Part shown: piece after piece, positions 51,275-59,802 of the stretch | How positions within the stretch are numbered: the stretch's first letter is position 1 | Layout: every line of letters starts with the position of its first letter | Assembly (NCBI GenBank): GCA_963775085.1 | Contig: CAVZHO010000008.1 | Coordinates: 62,001 to 126,000 of the forward strand | DNA length: 64,000 nt | Direction: 5' to 3' | Source: JAAFIP01 sp963775085 | GTDB taxonomy: Bacteria; Pseudomonadota; Gammaproteobacteria; Burkholderiales; Burkholderiaceae_C | Notes under the pieces: generated by a model | Seen by the model: the letters and a program-made list of their open reading frames with translations, nothing else | The model's database searches: none | Told to the model about the DNA's origin: nothing | Translations under genes and position numbers: made by a program

Positions 51275-53191
51275 ATGACCAAGTTCGCAGATTTCCACGC
51301 CCGCTCGCTGGCCGACCGTGACGGCTTTTGGGCGGAGCAGGCCAAGCTGATTGAGTGGAAGGACCAGCCCACGCAAATCTGCGACTACAGCAACCCGCCG
51401 TTTGCCAAATGGTTCGTGGGCGGTACCACCAACCTGTGCCACAACGCGATTGACCGCCACCTGAAAGAGCGCGCCGACCAGGCTGCGCTGGTGTATGTGA
51501 GCACCGAGACGAATACCGAGAAAACCTATACCTTTCGTGAGCTGCACACCGAGGTGCAGTGCATGGCCGCCATCCTCAAAGACATGGGCGTGGGCAGGGG
51601 GGACAGGGTGCTGCTTTATATGCCCATGATTGCCGAGGCGTTGTTTGCCATGCTGGCCTGCGCGCGCATTGGGGCGATTCACTCGGTGGTGTTTGGCGGC
51701 TTTGCCAGTGTGTCGCTGGCGTCCCGTATTGACGATGCGGCGCCCAAGGTCATCATTACCGCCGACGCGGGCTCGCGCGCGGGCAAGGTGGTGCCCTACG
51801 CGCCGCTGCTCAAAGAAGCCATCAGCCTGGCGGCGCACCAACCGGCCTCGGTTTTGATCGTAGACCGCAAACTGTCTGCTATGGATCTGGGAGCTGCTCA
51901 CGTCCAGGACTACGGGACTAGCAGGTTAAAACACCTCCAAACCGTGGTGCCCTGCGAATGGCTGGCCGCCACCGACATCAGCTACACGCTGTACACCAGC
52001 GGCACCACTGGCAAACCCAAGGGTGTGCAGCGCGACACCGGCGGCTATGCCGTGGCGCTGGCTGCCAGCATGAAATATATTTTTGATGCCCAACCCGGCG
52101 AGGTCTACTTTGCCACCAGCGATATTGGCTGGGTGGTGGGGCACAGCTACATCGTCTACGGCCCGCTGCTTGCAGGCATGACGACGGTGTTTTACGAAGG
52201 TACGCCCACGCGCGGCATGGACGGCAGTGCCGACGGCGGCATTTGGTGGAGCCTGGTGGAGAAATACAAAGTCACCCACCTGTTCAGCGCACCCACGGCG
52301 ATTCGCGTTTTAAAGAAGCAAGACCCTGCGTACCTGACGAAATACGATCTCTCCAGCCTCAAGGGCCTGTACCTGGCCGGCGAGCCGGTAGACGAGCCCA
52401 CGGCGCGCTGGATCAGCGCGGGCATCGGCAAGCCGGTGATCGACAACTACTGGCAGACCGAGACCGGCTGGCCGATTTTGGCCACAGCTAATGGCGGCGG
52501 GCTCATTGGCCCCGCGCCACGGTTTGGCAGCCCCGGCGTGCCAATGTACGGCTACAACGTCAAGCTCTTGCACGAGGCGACAGGCGAGGAAATGACCGGC
52601 CACGGCGAAAAAGGCGTGGTCGTCATCGAAGGCCCGCTACCCCCCGGCTGCATGCAAACCGTGTGGCAGGACGACGCGCGCTTTGTGCAAACCTACTGGA
52701 AGAGCGTGCCCGGCAAGCTGGTCTACAGCACCTTTGACTGGGGCATTCGCGATGCCAATGGCTACTACACCATCCTGGGCCGCACCGACGACGTGATCAA
52801 TGTGGCAGGCCACCGCCTGGGTACGCGCGAGATTGAAGAAAGCATAGCCTCGCATCCGAATGTGGCCGAGGTGGCCGTGGTGGGCGTAGCCGACCCGCTC
52901 AAGGGCCAGGTGGCCATGGCCTTTGCCGTGGTCAAGGACACCTCGCTTACCGAGAGTCTTGAGGGCAAGCTGAAACTGGAGGGCGAGATCATGAAGCTGG
53001 TAGACGCGCAGCTGGGCGCCGTGGCCCGCCCCGCCCGCGTGCGCTTTGTCACCCTGCTGCCCAAAACCCGCAGCGGCAAGATGCTGCGCCGCGCCATCCA
53101 GGCGGTGTGCGAGGGGCGTGATACGGGAGATTTGGCGACGATGGACGATCCGGCGGCGTTGCAGCAGATTCGTGACCTGATGGTGGTCTAA
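51275..53191 (+). CDS. prpE: Propionate-CoA ligase (PrpE type)
   Basis: Activates propionate (or acetate) to the CoA ester through an acyl-adenylate. The 638 residues show the ACS-family order: YTSGTTGKPKGVQRDTGG near residues 238-255, GWVVGHSYIVYGPLLAG, YWQTETGWPI and the hinge GRTDDVINVAGHRLGTREIEE. The HRLGTREIEE version is typical of PrpE rather than Acs. The catalytic Lys is in TRSGKMLRRAIQ. A C30 repeat is translated at about residues 202-221 (AMDLGAAHVQDYGTSRLKH), just before the P-loop. No methylcitrate cycle genes are nearby. Confidence 0.9.
   Translation: MTKFADFHARSLADRDGFWAEQAKLIEWKDQPTQICDYSNPPFAKWFVGGTTNLCHNAIDRHLKERADQAALVYVSTETNTEKTYTFRELHTEVQCMAAILKDMGVGRGDRVLLYMPMIAEALFAMLACARIGAIHSVVFGGFASVSLASRIDDAAPKVIITADAGSRAGKVVPYAPLLKEAISLAAHQPASVLIVDRKLSAMDLGAAHVQDYGTSRLKHLQTVVPCEWLAATDISYTLYTSGTTGKPKGVQRDTGGYAVALAASMKYIFDAQPGEVYFATSDIGWVVGHSYIVYGPLLAGMTTVFYEGTPTRGMDGSADGGIWWSLVEKYKVTHLFSAPTAIRVLKKQDPAYLTKYDLSSLKGLYLAGEPVDEPTARWISAGIGKPVIDNYWQTETGWPILATANGGGLIGPAPRFGSPGVPMYGYNVKLLHEATGEEMTGHGEKGVVVIEGPLPPGCMQTVWQDDARFVQTYWKSVPGKLVYSTFDWGIRDANGYYTILGRTDDVINVAGHRLGTREIEESIASHPNVAEVAVVGVADPLKGQVAMAFAVVKDTSLTESLEGKLKLEGEIMKLVDAQLGAVARPARVRFVTLLPKTRSGKMLRRAIQAVCEGRDTGDLATMDDPAALQQIRDLMVV
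51878..51937 (-). repeat. C30 repeat copy 14, in prpE
   Basis: Reverse orientation: GCTATGGATCTGGGAGCTGCTCACGTCC in order, nine bases, GGACTA. GTCC and GGAC are exact. It is read in the frame GAAHVQDYGTS, shared with other reverse-sense copies. Confidence 0.85.
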
Positions 53192-53225
53192 ATCGGTTGC
53201 CTGCACAATTTTATAGATTAAATAG

Positions 53226-53280
53226 GCCGCTAGTCCTTGTCGCCTGGACGTAAGCAGCTACATAATACGAAGCAATTAAC
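53226..53280 (+). repeat. C30 repeat copy 15, intergenic after prpE
   Basis: GCTAGTCC, nine bases, GGACGTAAGCAGCTA, then CATAATACGAAGCAATTAAC. A full, near-consensus copy with TAA kept, 35 bp after the prpE stop. Confidence 0.9.
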
Positions 53281-53376
53281 ACCAATGGCTTGGCTGTCGA
53301 TACAACTCTTTACCGGGTTGCGTCGGCATTTTGGCAGCGCCAGGCGTTGTAATGCTGTCTTAGCATGGAGTTCTTT

Positions 53377-53787
53377 ATGACGCATACCTCAATGGCCCTC
53401 AAACTGGGCGCAACGCTGATCTTAGCCAGTGCCGCATGGGCCGCCCAGGCGCAACCCAACGTCAACGTGAGCGTGGATGGTGTGATCCGCCCCGGTGTCT
53501 ATGGCCGCGTGGTGATTGGCACGGGTTACCCACCTCCCCAGGTGATCTATCCGCAGCCCGTCATCATCACTCAGCCTGCGGTGGTGGTGCAGCAATCGCC
53601 CATCTACATGAATGTGCCCTACGGCCATTCCAAAAACTGGGCCAAACATTGCCACAAATACAGTGCCTGCAACCAGCCGGTGTATTTTGTGCAAGCTTCC
53701 GGTCGTCGAGGCGAGCATGGGCGTGGCAGAGACCATGATGATGACCGCCGTGGCAAACACGGCGGCAAGCATAGGCACGGTGATTGA
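53377..53787 (+). CDS. Secreted hypothetical protein, Val/Pro- and His-rich
   Basis: A 136-residue protein with a clear signal peptide (MTHTSMALKLGATLILASAAWAAQA). The mature part has a Pro/Val/Gln-rich middle (PPPQVIYPQPVIITQPAVVVQQSP), two Cys (KHCHKYSACNQP) and a very basic, His/Asp/Gly-rich C-terminus (RGRDHDDDRRGKHGGKHRHGD). I do not recognise a named function; similar small envelope proteins are common in Comamonadaceae. The ATG at 53377 is favoured by GGAG at 53367-53370. Confidence 0.75.
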   Translation: MTHTSMALKLGATLILASAAWAAQAQPNVNVSVDGVIRPGVYGRVVIGTGYPPPQVIYPQPVIITQPAVVVQQSPIYMNVPYGHSKNWAKHCHKYSACNQPVYFVQASGRRGEHGRGRDHDDDRRGKHGGKHRHGD

Positions 53788-53822
53788 ACCGCGTCAGTCC
53801 AATTTTTCTGCTGATATCATGT

Positions 53823-53867
53823 TGTAGTCTACGTCTACAGGACGTAAGCAGCTATCAAAACCATACC
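53823..53867 (+). repeat. C30 repeat copy 16, intergenic
   Basis: TAGTCT, nine bases, GGACGTAAGCAGCTA, then TCAAAACCATACC. One stem mismatch. It abuts the terminator at 53868, and the TAA is kept. Confidence 0.88.
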
Positions 53868-53904
53868 AAGCCGCGCTGCACTTTGCTGCGCGGCTTTTGT
53901 TTTT
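53868..53904 (+). terminator. Rho-independent terminator
   Basis: A perfect 9-bp stem AAGCCGCGC/GCGCGGCTT with an 11-nt loop, followed by TTTTGTTTTT. It ends the transcript of the secreted protein gene. Confidence 0.85.
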
Positions 53905-54024
53905 GGCGCTACGCCAGGCACGCCTCTTGGGGTAAACACGTATAGGTATGGCGATGGGCATCCCTAAAATAAGTAACAGCTTATATTTGTATTGCGCCCC
54001 CATAAAAATTCTGGAGACCCTGAC

Positions 54025-54360
54025 ATGTTCCGTTTGATCAACCTTCGCACCGCGCTCGCGCTGTGGGCCACCGGCAGTTTGCTGCTGTGGTCAGCACCCT
54101 GTGCTGCGCAAAACGCCCAGCAGCTCTACCTCAAATCGCTGGCCGCCACCTGCGCCAACTGCCACGGCACCGATGGCAAGGCCGCCGAGGGCTCCAGCGC
54201 CGTGGCGCTGGCAGGCTTGACGCAGGGCTATATCGTGGCGCAGATGCAGGCCTTCAAAGCCGGCACGCGGCCTGCCACCATCATGCACCAGATCAGCAAG
54301 GGCTATAGCGACGCGCAGGTAGCGCAGATAGCCGCGTACTTTGCTGCACAAAAGAAATAA
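54025..54360 (+). CDS. soxE: Cytochrome c subunit of flavocytochrome c (SoxE/FccA-like)
   Basis: A periplasmic c-type cytochrome of 111 residues with signal peptide (LRTALALWATGSLLLWSAPCAAQ) and one haem site CANCH; the distal Met is probably in TIMHQISKGYS. It forms a unit with the flavoprotein gene 12 bp downstream, as in flavocytochrome c sulfide dehydrogenase. The ATG at 54025 has GGAGA upstream. First gene of the sulfur oxidation cluster. Confidence 0.85.
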   Translation: MFRLINLRTALALWATGSLLLWSAPCAAQNAQQLYLKSLAATCANCHGTDGKAAEGSSAVALAGLTQGYIVAQMQAFKAGTRPATIMHQISKGYSDAQVAQIAAYFAAQKK

Positions 54361-54372
54361 ACGGAGAACGCC

Positions 54373-55671
54373 ATGACTATCCAACGCAGAAGTTTTCTCC
54401 AATCGTCGGCGGCGGTCAGCCTGCTGGGCCTGGGCGCTTGCGCCAGCACGGGCAGCATTCCAGCCAAGGCCAAAGTAGTAGTCATCGGTGGTGGCTACGG
54501 CGGCGCGACGGCGGCCAAATATGTGCGCCTGCTGTCCGACTACAAAATTGACGTGGTGTTGATCGAGCCCAATGATGCCTTTATCTCCTGCCCGCTGTCC
54601 AACCTGGTGGTGGGCGGCAGCAAGCAGATCAGCGACGTAACTACCTCGTACGCAGGCTTGTCCCGCAACCACGGCATCACGGTGGTGAAAGACCTGGCCA
54701 CAGCGATTGACGCAGGCAAAAAAACCGTCACACTGGCACGCGGTGCATCAATAGCCTACGACAAACTCGTGGTCTCGCCCGGCATTGACCTGATGATGGG
54801 CAGCATCGAAGGCTTGGCCGCAGCGCAGGCCAGTGGCCAGATCTTGCAAGCCTGGAAGGCCGGGGCCGAGACCGTGGCGCTGCGCAAACAATTGCAGGAC
54901 ATGCCCGACGGTGGTGTCTACGCCATTACCATTCCCGTCGCGCCCTACCGCTGCCCCCCTGGCCCGTACGAGCGCGCCAGCCAGGTGGCCTGGTACTTCA
55001 AACAGGCCAAGCCCAAGAGCAAGGTCTTGATTCTGGACGGCAATCCCGACGTGACCTCCAAAGGCCCACTGTTCAAAAAAGTCTGGGCCAATCAATACAA
55101 AGGCATGATCGAGTACCGGGGCGACCACAAGGTGACGGCGGTCGATGCCAAAACCGGCACCATCAAGTTTGAAGTGCAGGACGACGTGAAGGCCAGCGTG
55201 CTCAACGTATTGCCCGTCATGCGCGCCGGTACGATTGCGCAGCAGGCGGGTCTGAGCAACCTGGCCAATAACCGTTGGTGCGGCGTGAACTACCAAAGCT
55301 TTGAGTCCACCGCTGCCAAAGACGTGCACGTGCTGGGCGATGCCATCCAGGTCGCGCCCCTCATGCCCAAGAGCGGCCATATGGCCAACAGCCATGCCAA
55401 GGTGGCGGCAGCGGCCATCGTCGCGCAGCTTTCGGGCTGGGACATCAACCCCGCGCCCATGCTGACCAACACCTGCTACAGCTTTGTCGACGACAAAAAC
55501 GTCGTGCACGTCGCCAGCGTGCACGAGTATGTGGCGGCCGAGAAAACCTTTAAAACGGTGGCGACTTCGGGCGGCGTGTCGCCGATTGATCTGAAGCCGG
55601 AGACCACGCAATTGGAGGGCGTGTACGCCATGAACTGGGCGAAGAATATTTGGGCAGATACCTTGACTTGA
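54373..55671 (+). CDS. soxF: Flavocytochrome c sulfide dehydrogenase flavoprotein (SoxF/FccB-like)
   Basis: Oxidises sulfide at the periplasmic side and passes electrons to the cytochrome subunit. The 432-residue protein has a Tat-like N-terminus (IQRRSFLQSSAAVSLLGLGAC), an FAD-binding motif VVVIGGGYGGATAAKYV near residue 36, and the two redox-active Cys in FISCPLSN and YRCPPGPYERA that are typical of FccB. The C-terminal domain (NTCYSFVDDKNVVHVASVHEY) is the FCSD-type flavin-cytochrome interface. Confidence 0.9.
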   Translation: MTIQRRSFLQSSAAVSLLGLGACASTGSIPAKAKVVVIGGGYGGATAAKYVRLLSDYKIDVVLIEPNDAFISCPLSNLVVGGSKQISDVTTSYAGLSRNHGITVVKDLATAIDAGKKTVTLARGASIAYDKLVVSPGIDLMMGSIEGLAAAQASGQILQAWKAGAETVALRKQLQDMPDGGVYAITIPVAPYRCPPGPYERASQVAWYFKQAKPKSKVLILDGNPDVTSKGPLFKKVWANQYKGMIEYRGDHKVTAVDAKTGTIKFEVQDDVKASVLNVLPVMRAGTIAQQAGLSNLANNRWCGVNYQSFESTAAKDVHVLGDAIQVAPLMPKSGHMANSHAKVAAAAIVAQLSGWDINPAPMLTNTCYSFVDDKNVVHVASVHEYVAAEKTFKTVATSGGVSPIDLKPETTQLEGVYAMNWAKNIWADTLT

Positions 55672-55766
55672 ATCTGGCGTGCTCCGCCAGGGCTCATGGT
55701 GAAAACCTGGAGCCCTTTTCACGGCAGTATATATAAGTCAATGCGCATTTAGTAAAGGATGAACCA

Positions 55767-56138
55767 ATGGATTCAACAATTTCTCAGAGCGATGGATCGC
55801 AAGCCTCCACGCAGGTATTTATGGCTGCGGCCGAGCTGTTTGGCGTGCTGGCCACGCCGATTCGCCTGAAGGTGCTGAGCGCACTGTGCAATGGCGAGCT
55901 GACGGTGTCGCAATTGCTGGAGCGGATCGACTCGTCCCAGCCCAACCTCAGTCAGCACCTGAACGTGCTGTACCGCAGCGGCATTTTGGCCAAGCGCAAA
56001 GAGGGCACCCAGGTGATCTACCGCGTGCAGAGCGAGCGCGCCCTGGCCATTTGCCGCAGCGTGTGCACGCAAATTGCCATCGAGCTGGACGAGCCCGCGC
56101 AAGTTGCGCACAGCGAGCGCCTGGTGGTGCACGCCTGA
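55767..56138 (+). CDS. ArsR-family regulator, candidate sulfide or polysulfide sensor
   Basis: A 123-residue winged-helix repressor with ELFGVLATPIRLKVLSALCNGELTVSQLLERI and the recognition helix QPNLSQHLNVLYRSGILAKRKEG. It has Cys41 in SALCNGE and Cys96 and Cys100 in AICRSVC. The positions recall the SqrR/BigR/SoxR group, in which two Cys form a persulfide bridge and release the DNA. Its place between soxF and soxC suggests that it controls the sox operon. I cannot identify its operator with confidence. Confidence 0.82.
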   Translation: MDSTISQSDGSQASTQVFMAAAELFGVLATPIRLKVLSALCNGELTVSQLLERIDSSQPNLSQHLNVLYRSGILAKRKEGTQVIYRVQSERALAICRSVCTQIAIELDEPAQVAHSERLVVHA

Positions 56139-56158
56139 TTTTTTGCAGTGAAGACACC

Positions 56159-57502
56159 ATGAGAAACAACCGATTTTTGCAGCCCGCTCCCGAGGGCTTT
56201 TTAAGCCGCGAGCAGGTCGGCTCCGTTTATAAAGGCCGACGTGGCTTTATGGCCGGGGCTTTTGCGGCGGCGCTGGGCGCAGCAGCATCTGCCCGAGCGC
56301 AATCCAACCCGCTAGCCGGTGCGGGCGACCCGAATATTCTGGCCCTGCCGGGCCACAGCAAATCGCTGGGCCAGGGCGTGGCCGCGCGCGGCTACGGCGT
56401 GCCCAGCGTGCACGAAAAGAATTTGCAACGCCGCGAAAGCCCGGGCCTCACACGTGTGAGCCAGTCGGGCGTGAGCTTTGCGCCGCTGCAAGGCCTGTTT
56501 GGCATCATCACCCCCAGTGGCCTGCATTTTGAGCGGCACCACCAGGGCTGGTGGGATATTGAACCCGACAAGCACCGCCTGATGGTCAACGGCAGCGACG
56601 AGACCATGCTTAAAAAGCCTATGGTGTTTACCATGGACGAGCTGATGCGCCTGCCCAGTGTGAGCCGCATGCACTTTATCGAGTGCGGTGCCAACACCGG
56701 CATGGAGTGGGGCAACGTGGCCGTGCCCACCGTGCAGTACACCCACGGCATGCTCTCGTGCAGCGAATTTACCGGCGTGCCCCTCAAAACACTGCTGGAC
56801 CTGTGCGGCGCCGATTACCAACGCGGCAGGTTTGTACTGGCCGAAGGGGCCGACGGCTCCAGCATGACACGCACCATCCCCATGGGCCTGATCGACAGCG
56901 GTGAAGTGCTGGTGGCCTATGGCCAGAACGGCGAAATGCTGCGCCCCGAGAACGGCTACCCGCTGCGCCTGGTGGTGCCCGGCGTGCAGGGTGTCAGCTG
57001 GGTCAAGTACCTGCGCCGCATCGAGCTGGGCGACATGCCCTACGCCACTAAAGACGAGACCATTCACTACGTGGACCTGCTGCCGGGCGGCGAGCACCGC
57101 CAGTACACCAGCATTCAAGAGGTCAAGAGCGTCATTACCAGCCCCAGTGGCGGCCAGGTGCTGCTGGACAAGGGCTTTTGCAACGTCACCGGCCTGGCCT
57201 GGAGCGGGCGTGGCAAGGTCACCAAGGTCGATGTGTCGATGGATGGTGGCCGCAACTGGCAACCCGCGCGCCTGGAAGGCCCGGTGCTGGGTAAATGCCT
57301 GAGCCGCTTTAACTGTGACTGGAGCTGGGACGGCAAGCCCGCCCTGCTGATGAGCCGCGCCACCGACGAGACCGGGCATGTGCAGCCCACCTATGCGCAG
57401 CTACGCGCCGTGCGCGGCACGCGCTCGATCTACCACAACAATGCGATCCAGACCTGGCTGGTGTCAGAGAACGGCGAGGTGAAAAATGTTCAGCTGTCTT
57501 GA
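56159..57502 (+). CDS. soxC: Sulfane dehydrogenase molybdenum subunit SoxC
   Basis: The molybdenum cofactor subunit of SoxCD, which oxidises the outer sulfur bound to SoxY. The 447 residues start with a Tat signal (KGRRGFMAGAFAAALGAAASARAQ) and contain the sulfite-oxidase-type domain: HFIECGANTGMEWG, in which the Cys ligates molybdenum, and the C-terminal dimerisation domain (VTKVDVSMDGGRNWQPARL, SRATDETGHVQPT). The ATG at 56159 is chosen by the signal peptide. Confidence 0.93.
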   Translation: MRNNRFLQPAPEGFLSREQVGSVYKGRRGFMAGAFAAALGAAASARAQSNPLAGAGDPNILALPGHSKSLGQGVAARGYGVPSVHEKNLQRRESPGLTRVSQSGVSFAPLQGLFGIITPSGLHFERHHQGWWDIEPDKHRLMVNGSDETMLKKPMVFTMDELMRLPSVSRMHFIECGANTGMEWGNVAVPTVQYTHGMLSCSEFTGVPLKTLLDLCGADYQRGRFVLAEGADGSSMTRTIPMGLIDSGEVLVAYGQNGEMLRPENGYPLRLVVPGVQGVSWVKYLRRIELGDMPYATKDETIHYVDLLPGGEHRQYTSIQEVKSVITSPSGGQVLLDKGFCNVTGLAWSGRGKVTKVDVSMDGGRNWQPARLEGPVLGKCLSRFNCDWSWDGKPALLMSRATDETGHVQPTYAQLRAVRGTRSIYHNNAIQTWLVSENGEVKNVQLS

Positions 57503-57528
57503 AGCAATGCGTGAAGAAATGCGGGGAT

Positions 57529-57727
57529 TTTTTGAACGCAGAGGGCGCAAAGGATTCGCAGAGGGCGCAAAAGAAGGCCAGGAGAAAATGAAGATAAAAA
57601 ATTCTTTTGAATCTGTGTGCGGAGATTCACATCCGTTGCGTTATCTTTTGGTTTTTATTTTGAATTCATTTCTGTATTTCTTTTTTGCGCTCTCTGCGCA
57701 ACCTTTGCGCCCTCTGCGTTCAAAGAT
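57529..57727. repeat. Long inverted repeat at the soxC-soxD junction
   Basis: Arms of about 48 bp (57529-57576 and 57679-57727) are nearly perfect inverted copies. They are built from the unit GCAGAGGGCGCAAA, bounded by GAACGCAGAGG and CCTCTGCGTTC. The centre of about 100 bp is A/T-rich. The element overlaps the first codons of soxD. Repeats of the style GCAGAGG-CGCAAAG are familiar from many bacterial genomes, but I know no formal name. Confidence 0.85.
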
Positions 57728-58829
57728 TTCGTCTTGGTACCCGGCTGCTGTCTTCGTCCTCTGCACGCCCATACTTGTCCAAGCGCAAACACCGAAATAC
57801 GATGGCATTGGCCGCACCGCCACGCCCGCCGAAGTCAAGGCCTGGGACATTGACGTGCGCCCCGACTTCAAGGGTCTGCCCAAGGGCCAGGGCAGCGTCA
57901 GGCAGGGAGAGAAGCTGTGGGAGGCGCAGTGTGCCTCCTGCCACGGCAGCTTTGGCGAGAGCAATGACGTATTTACCCCGCTGGCGGGCTATACCAGCGC
58001 CAAGGATGCAGAAACGGGCAGGGTGGCCAGTTTGCAGATCGACGGGGGCGCACCCACGCGCACTACCTTGATGAAGGTCTCCCAGCTCTCCACCCTGTGG
58101 GACTACATCAACCGGGCCATGCCCTGGACGGCACCCAAGTCACTCAGCGCTGATGAGGTCTACGCCGTTACCGCCTATCTGCTTAACCTGGGCAACGTGG
58201 TGCCAGATGACTTTACTTTGAGCGACAAAAACATCGCCGAGGTGCAGAAAAAGCTGCCCAACCGCAGCGGCATGACCACCACACACGCCCTGTGGCCAGG
58301 CCCTGAGTTGGGCGGATCGGCCAAGCCCGATGTGCAGGGCAGCGCCTGCATGCGCCACTGCGCCACCGAGGCCAAGGTCGTCAGCCTGATACCCGACTAC
58401 GCCCGCAGCGCCCATGGTAACCTGGCCGAGCAGACACGCCCGTTGGGGGCGTTGCGCGGTGCGGCCACACCCGCAGTTACAGCACAAAAGGAGCCTGTAG
58501 TCCCAGTAGACAGGACGCAAGCAGCTATTAAAACAGGAGCGAATTCCACATCTTCAGCGCCAGCGCTGCTCACCGCCGACGTGCTGCCCCTGTTGCAGCA
58601 ATACGCTTGCACCGCCTGCCACGCCGTGGACACCAAGCTGGTAGGCCCCAGTTTTAAAGAGGTGGCGGCCAAGCAGGGTGCGCGCACCGATGCCCTGGCT
58701 TACCTGAGCGGCAAAATCAAGTCGGGCAGTACAGGGGTGTACGGGCAAATACCCATGCCTGCGCAAAGCCTGAGCGCGCAGGAGGCGCAAAAGGTAGCGC
58801 AATGGCTGCTACAGGGGGCGCGCCCATAA
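57588..58829 (+). CDS. soxD: Cytochrome c subunit SoxD, 5' end made from an inverted repeat
   Basis: The dihaem partner of SoxC. Haem sites are CASCHG near nt 57930 and CTACH near 58612. A C30 repeat is translated in the linker between them (VVPVDRTQAAIKTGAN). The mature part begins around QTPKYDGIGRTATPAEV. The start is uncertain. The frame is open back to an ATG at 57486, inside soxC, and passes through a long inverted repeat (57529-57727). The ATG at 57588 has AGGAG 3 bp upstream but lies within the repeat; a TTG at 57705, inside the right arm, would give the compact signal peptide SKISSWYPAAVFVLCTPILVQA. The repeat apparently replaced the original 5' end. Confidence 0.88.
   Translation: MKIKNSFESVCGDSHPLRYLLVFILNSFLYFFFALSAQPLRPLRSKISSWYPAAVFVLCTPILVQAQTPKYDGIGRTATPAEVKAWDIDVRPDFKGLPKGQGSVRQGEKLWEAQCASCHGSFGESNDVFTPLAGYTSAKDAETGRVASLQIDGGAPTRTTLMKVSQLSTLWDYINRAMPWTAPKSLSADEVYAVTAYLLNLGNVVPDDFTLSDKNIAEVQKKLPNRSGMTTTHALWPGPELGGSAKPDVQGSACMRHCATEAKVVSLIPDYARSAHGNLAEQTRPLGALRGAATPAVTAQKEPVVPVDRTQAAIKTGANSTSSAPALLTADVLPLLQQYACTACHAVDTKLVGPSFKEVAAKQGARTDALAYLSGKIKSGSTGVYGQIPMPAQSLSAQEAQKVAQWLLQGARP
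58479..58543 (+). repeat. C30 repeat copy 17, in the soxD linker
   Basis: GTAGTCC, nine bases, GGACGCAAGCAGCTATTAAAAC in order. It is read as VVPVDRTQAAIKT. TAA is changed to CAA. Confidence 0.9.
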
Positions 58830-58960
58830 ATACATGCCCACGCGGTATAAGCCATAAGAAGTAAGGAGTAGGCCAATTGGCAGACTCATCCGTTAGGGAA
58901 CTACCTCAGGCAATTTGCCCCAATAGTTTTTACAATAGAGTCATTAACAGGAGTTTAGAC

Positions 58961-59425
58961 ATGCAACGTCGTCAATTTGTACAACACAGCTCGGGCGCTA
59001 CTGCCTTGGCACTGGTAGCTAGCGCAGGCTGGTTACCCGCTACCTCCCATGCGCAGGCCGCGTGGAACAAAACCGCCTTTGAGAGTAAAAACCTGGCCGA
59101 TGCGGTCAAGGCCCTGGGCGGCAGCACCGCCACCGAGAGCAAAGACATCGTGCTCACGGCCCCCGAGATTGCCGAGAACGGCAACGTGGTTCGCATCGGC
59201 GCGTCCACCAGCAATCCAGCGGTCACGCAAATTGCTTTTGTGATTGAGAAAAACCCCAGCGCGCTGACCGCCGTGTTTGACGTGCTGCCCGGCACCGAGG
59301 CCAACTTTGCCACCAATGTGAAGATGGGCCAATCGTCCAACGTGTACGCTGTGGCCAAGATGGGCGACAAGTTTGTCTACGCGGTCAAGGAAGTCAAAGT
59401 TACGCTCGGCGGCTGCGGCGGTTAA
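58961..59425 (+). CDS. soxY: Sulfur carrier protein SoxY
   Basis: SoxY carries the thiosulfate-derived sulfur chain on a C-terminal Cys during oxidation. The 154-residue protein ends in VKVTLGGCGG, the invariant swinging arm. The N-terminus QRRQFVQHSSGATALALVASAG is a Tat signal, for export as the SoxYZ complex. AGGAG lies 7 bp before the ATG at 58961. Confidence 0.95.
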   Translation: MQRRQFVQHSSGATALALVASAGWLPATSHAQAAWNKTAFESKNLADAVKALGGSTATESKDIVLTAPEIAENGNVVRIGASTSNPAVTQIAFVIEKNPSALTAVFDVLPGTEANFATNVKMGQSSNVYAVAKMGDKFVYAVKEVKVTLGGCGG

Positions 59426-59452
59426 TGCACACCCTATACATAAGGAAATACC

Positions 59453-59764
59453 ATGAGTGATCCCATGAGAATTCGCGCCCAGGCTGCTGGCGACAAAGTT
59501 ACCGTGCGTGTGCTGGTCAGCCACGACATGGAAAGCGGCCAACGCCGGGGAGCCGACGGCAAACTGGTGCCCGCCCATTTCATCCAGACCATCAACGCCA
59601 CCTGCAACGGCAAAACCGTCATGAGCGCCCAGTGGGGGCCAGCGGTGTCTAAAAACCCGTTCGTGCAGTTTACGTTTACCGGCGCTAAGGCGGGTGACAA
59701 AATTGTGGTGAACTGGGTGGACAACAAGGGCGACAAGCGTTCTGATGAGGCGGTGATTTCTTAA
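59453..59764 (+). CDS. soxZ: SoxZ, partner of SoxY
   Basis: A 103-residue protein without a signal sequence that binds SoxY and is exported with it. Family motifs are visible: MRIRAQAAGDKVTVRVLVSHDMESGQR split over residues 4-30, HFIQTINATCNGKTVMSAQWGPAVSKNPF and the final KGDKRSDEAVIS. Confidence 0.95.
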   Translation: MSDPMRIRAQAAGDKVTVRVLVSHDMESGQRRGADGKLVPAHFIQTINATCNGKTVMSAQWGPAVSKNPFVQFTFTGAKAGDKIVVNWVDNKGDKRSDEAVIS

Positions 59765-59802
59765 TCTGTTGGAGAGAGATTCAACCGCTTGAAGAGAGTT
59801 TC

